Positions 58,621-64,000 of a stretch of 64,000 nt of DNA are shown here, in pieces. The first letter of the stretch is position 1. The number at the start of each line of letters is the position of its first letter. Made by a program: the position numbers and the translations under genes. The DNA comes from Anastatus disparis (lineage: Eukaryota > Arthropoda > Insecta > Hymenoptera > Eupelmidae). The stretch lies in contig JAFFSR010000034.1 in assembly GCA_017163975.1 (NCBI GenBank), positions 1,178,001 to 1,242,000 of the forward strand. The letters run 5' to 3'. The notes beneath the pieces are model-generated. The model was not told where the DNA came from and did no database searches. It was given only the letters and a program-made list of their open reading frames with translations.

Positions 58621-58920
58621 TCAGTCCCATGACTCTTCGGAGGGATTTTGAGGCTGACAATCGATCGGGACCAATTCAGGTGTTCTTCCCACTGGCAAAT
58701 CATCTGATGCATTTTTACCCCTGGACACCAAATTTTCACCGACGTACATATAAAAGTTGTCTTGTATCACCCTCATCAACATACGCTTTCCGTGGACAAT
58801 GGCAATCCGTTCTTCCCAACGGAAGAGGTAGCATAAATTCCAGCCATCAAAATCACGTTCTCCGTTCAACCAACATGCATCGTTATCACGCCGATCCATT
58901 GAGCGAAACAGACGTTTTAA
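58621..58920 (-). CDS. Unrecognised exon-like segment, antisense in the LTR element
   Basis: On the minus strand a splice-acceptor-like GCGATTGGCAG (AG at 58,921-58,922) is followed, in phase 0, by a 99-residue frame to a TGA at 58,621: LKRLFRSMDRRDNDACWLNG, then ERDFDGWNLCYLFRWEERIA and a C-terminal acidic Pro/Ser-rich end. GC content (~45%) is far above the flanks (~20-25%). I recognise no domain. It could be a captured host exon or a piece of another element. The opposite strand also has a long ORF, so coding sense is not certain. Confidence 0.35.
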   Translation of the reverse strand, partial: LKRLFRSMDRRDNDACWLNGERDFDGWNLCYLFRWEERIAIVHGKRMLMRVIQDNFYMYVGENLVSRGKNASDDLPVGRTPELVPIDCQPQNPSEESWD

Positions 58921-59003
58921 CTGCCAATCGCCAAACTAAACATAAAAGTAAAGGATAGATATAAATAACAAGAATTCAATAATAAATATAAATACTAATA
59001 TTT

Positions 59004-59633
59004 CATAAGTTAGTTTAAAAAAAAAAAAAAAAAAAAAATCCATAAAAATAAGAATGTAATATTGAACTCGTAATATTAAGATAATAATAGAAATACTTAC
59101 ACAAACTCGGGTATACTGCTTCCTTGGATACATGATGATGATTGTTAAAAAATAAATAAAAATAAGCTCTTAAATACCCGAAAAGAACAACGAAAACCAA
59201 TGTTAAAAAAAAAAAAAAATTTTTTTTGACGTGTCAGCGGCATACATTTTTCTCTTCGTTGACTTTGCTGAATTGTTATTACAATGTCATTAACCTATGT
59301 TTTACAAATTAACAACACGAAAAATTGTATAAAACTTTAATTCATGCTAATTGTAAATAGACTTTTAAGATTTATTAATCAGTAACTGTTTTCAGGTTTT
59401 TATGTTGCTTTTGTTTCAATAAGCAACATCTTTGAGCCCCAAGGTGTTACGTAATAAAACGTACCCTTCTGTTGGCCACTCAAAAAAAAAAAATAATGAT
59501 AAACACATATACAGTTCCTGATTAATTTTTTAGATTTGAATCGTAATATTGTAAATGTTCAATAATTGACCTATCTTTTATTTTTTTTTTCGATTGCCTA
59601 TCCTTCTGATATGCAATCTCCTGAGCACCGAGG
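59004..59633. other. LTR-element tail with homopolymers and a duplicated LTR-start motif
   Basis: Runs of A/T at 59,013-59,036 and 59,204-59,226. Around 59,425-59,465 the phrase GAGCCCCAAGGTGTTACGTA resembles GAGCACCGAGGTGTTACGTC, which is the junction into the 3' LTR (59,620-59,643). No clear polypurine tract precedes the LTR. Confidence 0.45.
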
Positions 59634-60448
59634 TGTTACGTCACAAACGTATCGTTTTTATTAACATTGGTAAATCAAATTCCTCAGTTATTGAACAGTC
59701 GCATTATTTCATTATTAAGCAAAATTAAGTAGATCATCAGAAAAAAATCGAAACGTATGTTTCGAAATTTCAAAATGAATTTTACAAATCTCAAAAACAT
59801 TACGAAACATATTATTAAAATTTAAGAAAATTTATAAATAAAAATTGACGTAAAAGACAATAAAATCTTATAAACAAAGATAAGTATAAAACCAAATTGA
59901 GATCATCGAAAAAACGGAATATTACCCCGGGTGTCTTATTGGTAATACGTTTACACTGCCCGACAAGTTTATATTTCAAAGCAATTGCCATTATTAAATA
60001 TACATGTATCAATTATTAAAATATATACGCGCATAAAAATCAATTATATTAAAAGTGTTAAAAAATATCAATAAACCTCGAGGATCTATTACATATTGTG
60101 CCTATTCATTTGTCCGCCCATACCTAGCACCAATCTACTGAGAAATACGACAAGGTAAGAATATATAATTATTTAATAAACTCTTTATTTTCAAGAATCA
60201 AGTTTATCCTTTAATACTATTCAATCGTGAGAGCGATTTTGTTCAATTAAATATTGGTGGAGTTTTTCCACCACTAGATTCATACTTCTCTATCTTTATA
60301 TATTATATAAATAAATTCAATATTTTAAACATACATAATTTATATATATATATATATATATATATTTAATTAATTAATATAATTAAATAACATATACACA
60401 TTTATTTACACACTTTTATTTAGTCCTGGTGCAAGCCAGGACTTAACA
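59634..60448 (+). repeat. 3' LTR, 815 bp
   Basis: Same ends as the 5' LTR. Four of the seven substitutions visible between the LTRs are G in the left copy and A in this one. It has an extra ATTCAATCGTGAGAGCG segment near 60,220 and a longer TA microsatellite near 60,345. Confidence 0.92.
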
Positions 60449-61289
60449 AAATATTACTGCACCATTTCTTAAAATATTTTAAATCAATAATGCGCAAATT
60501 TTTCAAGAAAAATTTCATGAAATATTTCTGTAATATTCCAGAAATATTTCATGAAGTATTCCAAAAAATTTATGAATATAACAGTGCAATATTGGAGAAA
60601 TATTGTCTAAATATTTGTAGTTATCTTGCGTGCGTAGCAATTCTTCCATCTTTTCAGCAGGCGGCTACTTGCTTATATTTTCATGTGATCGTAAATGCGG
60701 TTGACAAACTCTCACAAGTGGTGGGACGTTCTCTCGTTTAGTATATAAGACCGAAAATTCTTGATACAAATAAATAAGCGCTTGAATTCTAAATAACAAA
60801 TAAATGTATAGGTATCTAATATGGTTTGAGATGCAACTCTTACGAAATCAAAAATAATATCTGATAGAAATCATTCACCAATATTACAAATCAATATTTC
60901 ATGGAAGATTTTAGAAATATTTCAGAAACATTTCTTGAAAGATTCATAATCTTTTATGAATCCTTTAATAAAATATTTCTGCAATCTTTCAACAATATTA
61001 CAAATCAATATTTTATGAAAGATTTTAGAAATATTTCAGAAACATTTCTTGAAAGATTCATAATCTTCCATGAATCTTTCGATCAAAAGTTGCTGCAATT
61101 TTTAAACAATATTACAAATTGATATTTCACAAAATCATGAAAGAATGTTACAGAAACATTACATGAAATATTTCAAATCAATCTTCTAGGCGGACATATC
61201 AATATTTCAGAAACATTTCATATCAATATTTCTGTTTTATTCCGAATCTTTCAATGAAATATTTCAGAATTATTTTATGCTATGTGGGA
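60449..61289. repeat. AATATTTC-word satellite, right of the LTR element
   Basis: Continuation of the repeat at 48,165-48,601: TTCATGAAATATTTC, TTCCAGAAATATTTC and a ~115-bp direct repeat around 60,895 and 61,010 (AGATTTTAGAAATATTTCAG). It closes with TGCTATGTGGG at 61,279-61,289. Confidence 0.6.
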
Positions 61290-61680
61290 AGTTATATGAA
61301 AAAGGACGTCATTGCTATTAAAAAATGATGTTATTTTTCGTTTACATTTAACATACTAAACGACGTTATTTTTTCTCCTAATCCCTAACATACTAAATGA
61401 CGTTATTCAAAACGCCTTTTGGTGTGTCAAGTAATGTATTGGGAAAATATCGTCATTAGATATAATAAAAAATTTGAATGGAAAGAACTTGTTTTTGGTT
61501 ATTGCAATAAAGTCATTTTCGTTAAAAAAATTACCTAATTTTTATAACAATCATCTCATTTTTATAAAAATGTCTTTTTGGTGTAGCTATAGCGTCATTA
61601 ACATTGTTTATTATTAACTTACAAACGAGGATAAGCCATATTTATGAGTGCTAGTGTAGTGTCCGTTTTACGTCCATTTA
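61290..61680. other. No gene
   Basis: Contains two or three short ACATACTAAAYGACGTTATT phrases. Nothing else recognised. Confidence 0.3.
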
Positions 61681-61682
61681 AA

Positions 61683-62195
61683 ATAATAATTCCTAATTTA
61701 TTAGTCTACTGATGGAATCTTCCATAGAATGTTTACGAAAGCTTCCTGAAGCCTTCAGCCCGAACGTTTCAGTAAAAAATTTCTAATATTTAGCTGCAAG
61801 GTAAATGCAGTCTTTCTTAGAGCTTCCTTAGGTCTTTCCCTGCAATAATTCATCGATCTTCCAACAGAATCTTCCTTGGAAGGTTTACGGAATCTTCCAG
61901 GAGACTTAAGTCGGAATATTCCAGTGAAAATTCTCAACATTTCCCCGAAAGGAAAACGGAGTCTTCTATAAAGCTTCCATGAAATCTTTCGGTGCAATGA
62001 TTCATCAATCTTCCAACGAAATCTTCCTTGGAAGGTTTACGGAGGCTTCCAGGGGTTCTTCGTAGAAAGTTTCCTTTGCAATATTTCAGAAATATTTCTG
62101 TTTTCTTCCATAAACCTTTATACATATTTCAATGAAATATTCCATTAGAATGTTTCGGAATATTCCAATGATATCTTTCATACTGTCTGGGTATT
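61683..62195. repeat. Degenerate GGAATCTTCC-word repeat
   Basis: Diverged phrases CTTCCTTGGAAGGTTTACGG, GAAATCTTC and AAGCTTCC, with one ~120-bp phrase repeated (about 61,850 and 62,000). The last phrases revert to GAAATATTTC. It ends near ACTGTCTGGG at about 62,191. Confidence 0.5.
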
Positions 62196-62820
62196 ATCTT
62201 AATTTATAAAAATTGTATTGTACAAAATTGTTGTGCTTAGAAATGTTAATAACTATTAATAACTGCAAATAACTACTATTAACTGCAAATAATCGCTACT
62301 TCTGTCTCAAACCAAACTATTTATAACAGTTATTAGCAGTTGCTTGCAGTTATTAGCAAAATTGATTTCCACTAGGGATTAAAAAATTTATATTTGATTG
62401 TATCGAAAAAAAATTACAAAAAATTCAATTTGGAAAGAGAACTTCTAAATTTTTTTTTTTTCTTATTATAAATAGTATATGAAAAATGTGAATATTTTTG
62501 AAATTATTACATCCCTTATGACTTTAAAATTGTAGTTAGTGGTTAATAGATGCTGAATAGCAGATGTAACGTGTAATAAACCATTTTACAAATTTAAACT
62601 TCTTCACTTAAAGAGTTAAAATAAGTAATAATTAAAAAATACCCACTTTTCTATATGTCATTAGTAACAAAAATATTTCTAGAAGCTTTTTCATCAAGTT
62701 GATAGTTTCAGAGAAAATAATTCGTAAAGAATAAATTTTTAATTTCTTCATGTTTCTTTTCTCAGAAACTAGTGGCTTTAGAATAAAGTTTATCATGACA
62801 TTTTCTGTTACAAATAGCAT
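62196..62820. other. No gene
   Basis: Short phrases TTAATAACTGCAAATAAC recur at 62,245-62,355. Otherwise AT-rich, nothing recognised. Confidence 0.3.
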
Positions 62821-63209
62821 TTAAGAGGAGGTCACGTATCTCTGTCCTTTTCTAATAAAAAAATTGAGTTTTTTACAGAAACTAATAACTTTATCAAAAA
62901 ATGAAGAGAAAGCCGCATCTCGTAATAAAAAAAGCAATATTTTCTTTGATGAGAAAGAATTAATTTAATTGCTTCGTTTTCAAGAAAACCTTGAAAAACT
63001 TAAATCATAGAGGTTAGGGTGGACAATTTGGTTTTTCAAGGTTTTCTTGAAAACGAAGCAATAAAATTAATTTTTTCTTATCAAAGAAAATATTGCTTTT
63101 TTTGAAGCAAGATGCGGCTTTCTCTTCATTTTTTGATAAAGTTATTAGTTTTTGTAAAAAAATCATTTTTTTGATTAGAAAAGGACAGAGATACGTGACC
63201 TCCTCTTAA
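62821..63209. mobile_element. Foldback element, family A copy 2
   Basis: Arms 62,821-62,999 and 63,031-63,209 are near-perfect reverse complements (starting TTAAGAGGAGGTCACG). Related to 25,537-25,913 and to the half-copy at 44,345-44,460. Confidence 0.75.
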
Positions 63210-63503
63210 AAAAAATTAATATTTTTATATATATGGGACATTTCACACCAACTGGAACAGCAAAAAAATAAAAATCGCTGAAACTCTAAGAATATATTCT
63301 GTTTTTCACCCAAAATATGTAAAAAAATTTTCAAGGATCTAAATTGAAAGTATCAAAAGCTATAGATCCTTGAAATTTGAAAATTTTTCAAAATTTTTAG
63401 AAAAGTTCCAACTTTATTATTATTTTTTTAATGAAAATCCTGATGTTTTAGAGAGAAATTCATAAAAATACTTCTTGTTGTAAATGAAGAGCGGAGTTAG
63501 CAT

Positions 63504-64000
63504 GATTCTTTACAGACCTGAATTTTGAAGTTTTCTATTGGTTCTTATATGCATTACATAGTAATTGAATTCACTCATTGTTCGTCACTGCAGAAATTGC
63601 TTTTAGAGGGCTTATTTTCTTCCATTTTACATGAACTTTGAAATAAATTTTTGATTATGTAAGTCAGAGCTATCAATAAGAAGTTACGACAGTTTAAAAT
63701 ATATATTTTGATGTATAATTTATTATCAATATGAAAAATAAATCATACATGAAAATATATATTTATATTCAATATGAAAAATAAATCATACATTAAAATA
63801 TATTTTTTAAACTGTCATAACTCCTTATTAATGGTTCTGATTTACACGATCAAAAATTTATCTTAAAGTTCATGTAAAATGGAAGAAAATAAGCCCTCGA
63901 AAAGCAATTTCTTAAGTGGCAAACAATGAGTAATTCAAATTACTATGTAATACATATAAGAACCAATAGAAAACTTCAGAATTCAGGTCTGTGAAAAATC
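63504..64000. repeat. Inverted repeat cut by the window end
   Basis: 63,504-63,705 pairs with ~63,793-64,000 (CAGACCTGAATTTTG.. with ..CAGAATTCAGGTCTG). The centre has two direct copies of CAATATGAAAAATAAATCAT. The right arm is still pairing at base 64,000, so the left arm probably extends into 63,241-63,503. Confidence 0.7.

Larger units (their letters stand above)
48602..60448 (+). mobile_element. Gypsy-type LTR retrotransposon with envelope gene, integrase missing
   Basis: Two LTRs beginning TGTTACGTCA and ending GACTTAACA bound the element; AAAT lies on both outer sides (48,598-48,601 and 60,449-60,452), as a 4-bp target duplication. Order: LTR, long leader with tandem repeats, gag, -1 frameshift signal, protease, RT, RNase H, env, a 2-kb non-coding tail with an antisense exon-like segment, LTR. 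RT and RNase H motifs place it with Ty3/gypsy. There are five in-frame stops, no frameshift, and no integrase coding sequence anywhere inside. Confidence 0.9.

Noticed and set aside
58629..58958. Plus-strand 109-aa ORF as the coding strand of the captured segment
   Set aside because: The minus strand has the better case: splice acceptor in phase and a more protein-like composition. I could not exclude the plus strand fully.

Overview
The window looks like repeat-dominated nuclear DNA of an insect, most likely a hymenopteran. The grounds are very AT-rich sequence, short GT-AG introns, insect-type mobile elements (Polinton, R1-like LINE, gypsy-type LTR element with an envelope gene) and very dense inverted-repeat elements. 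I see no intact ordinary host housekeeping gene. The only multi-exon gene that reads through without a break is a BEN-domain gene at 38.9-45.0 kb. Species cannot be settled from the sequence alone.

Region 1 (1-11,260) is a Polinton/Maverick (adintovirus-like) element whose left end lies outside the window. On the plus strand: protein-primed family-B DNA polymerase, a small conserved protein, a phospholipase A2 protein, an adenain-like protease, a minor capsid/penton-like protein, a small basic protein, the major capsid protein and an unassigned ORF. On the minus strand, in an overlapping cluster: packaging ATPase, a fibre-like coiled-coil protein and a retroviral-type integrase with chromodomain. 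Most genes carry frameshifts or in-frame stops, so this copy looks inactive. A nested hairpin array (11,135-11,260) lies just past the last ORF.

Region 2 (11.3-25.9 kb) has no supportable gene. It is packed with hairpins, terminal-inverted-repeat elements and long foldbacks, including two elements that end in CACTG or CACGG and are flanked by TA. A third such element lies at 32.7 kb.

Region 3 (25.9-33.7 kb) holds a decayed R1-type LINE on the minus strand, split by a 457-bp TIR element. It is followed by a 3.7-kb satellite of ~50-bp units with a 486-bp higher-order repeat and a tRNA-derived SINE inserted in it, then a CACTG foldback.

Region 4 (34.7-45.0 kb) holds a broken CACTA/Tnp2-type transposase and, downstream on the same strand, an eight-exon BEN-domain gene (524 codons, all splice phases compatible).

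Region 5 (45.8-62.2 kb) contains degenerate satellites and, inserted in one of them, an 11.8-kb gypsy-type LTR retrotransposon (48,602-60,448). Its two LTRs differ by only about seven substitutions. It has gag with ten CCHC knuckles, a textbook -1 frameshift signal, protease, RT and RNase H fused in frame to a viral-type envelope gene, and no integrase. It also carries five 53-bp tandem repeats in the leader and an antisense exon-like segment before the 3' LTR. The window ends (62.8-64.0 kb) in two more foldbacks, the last cut by the window edge.
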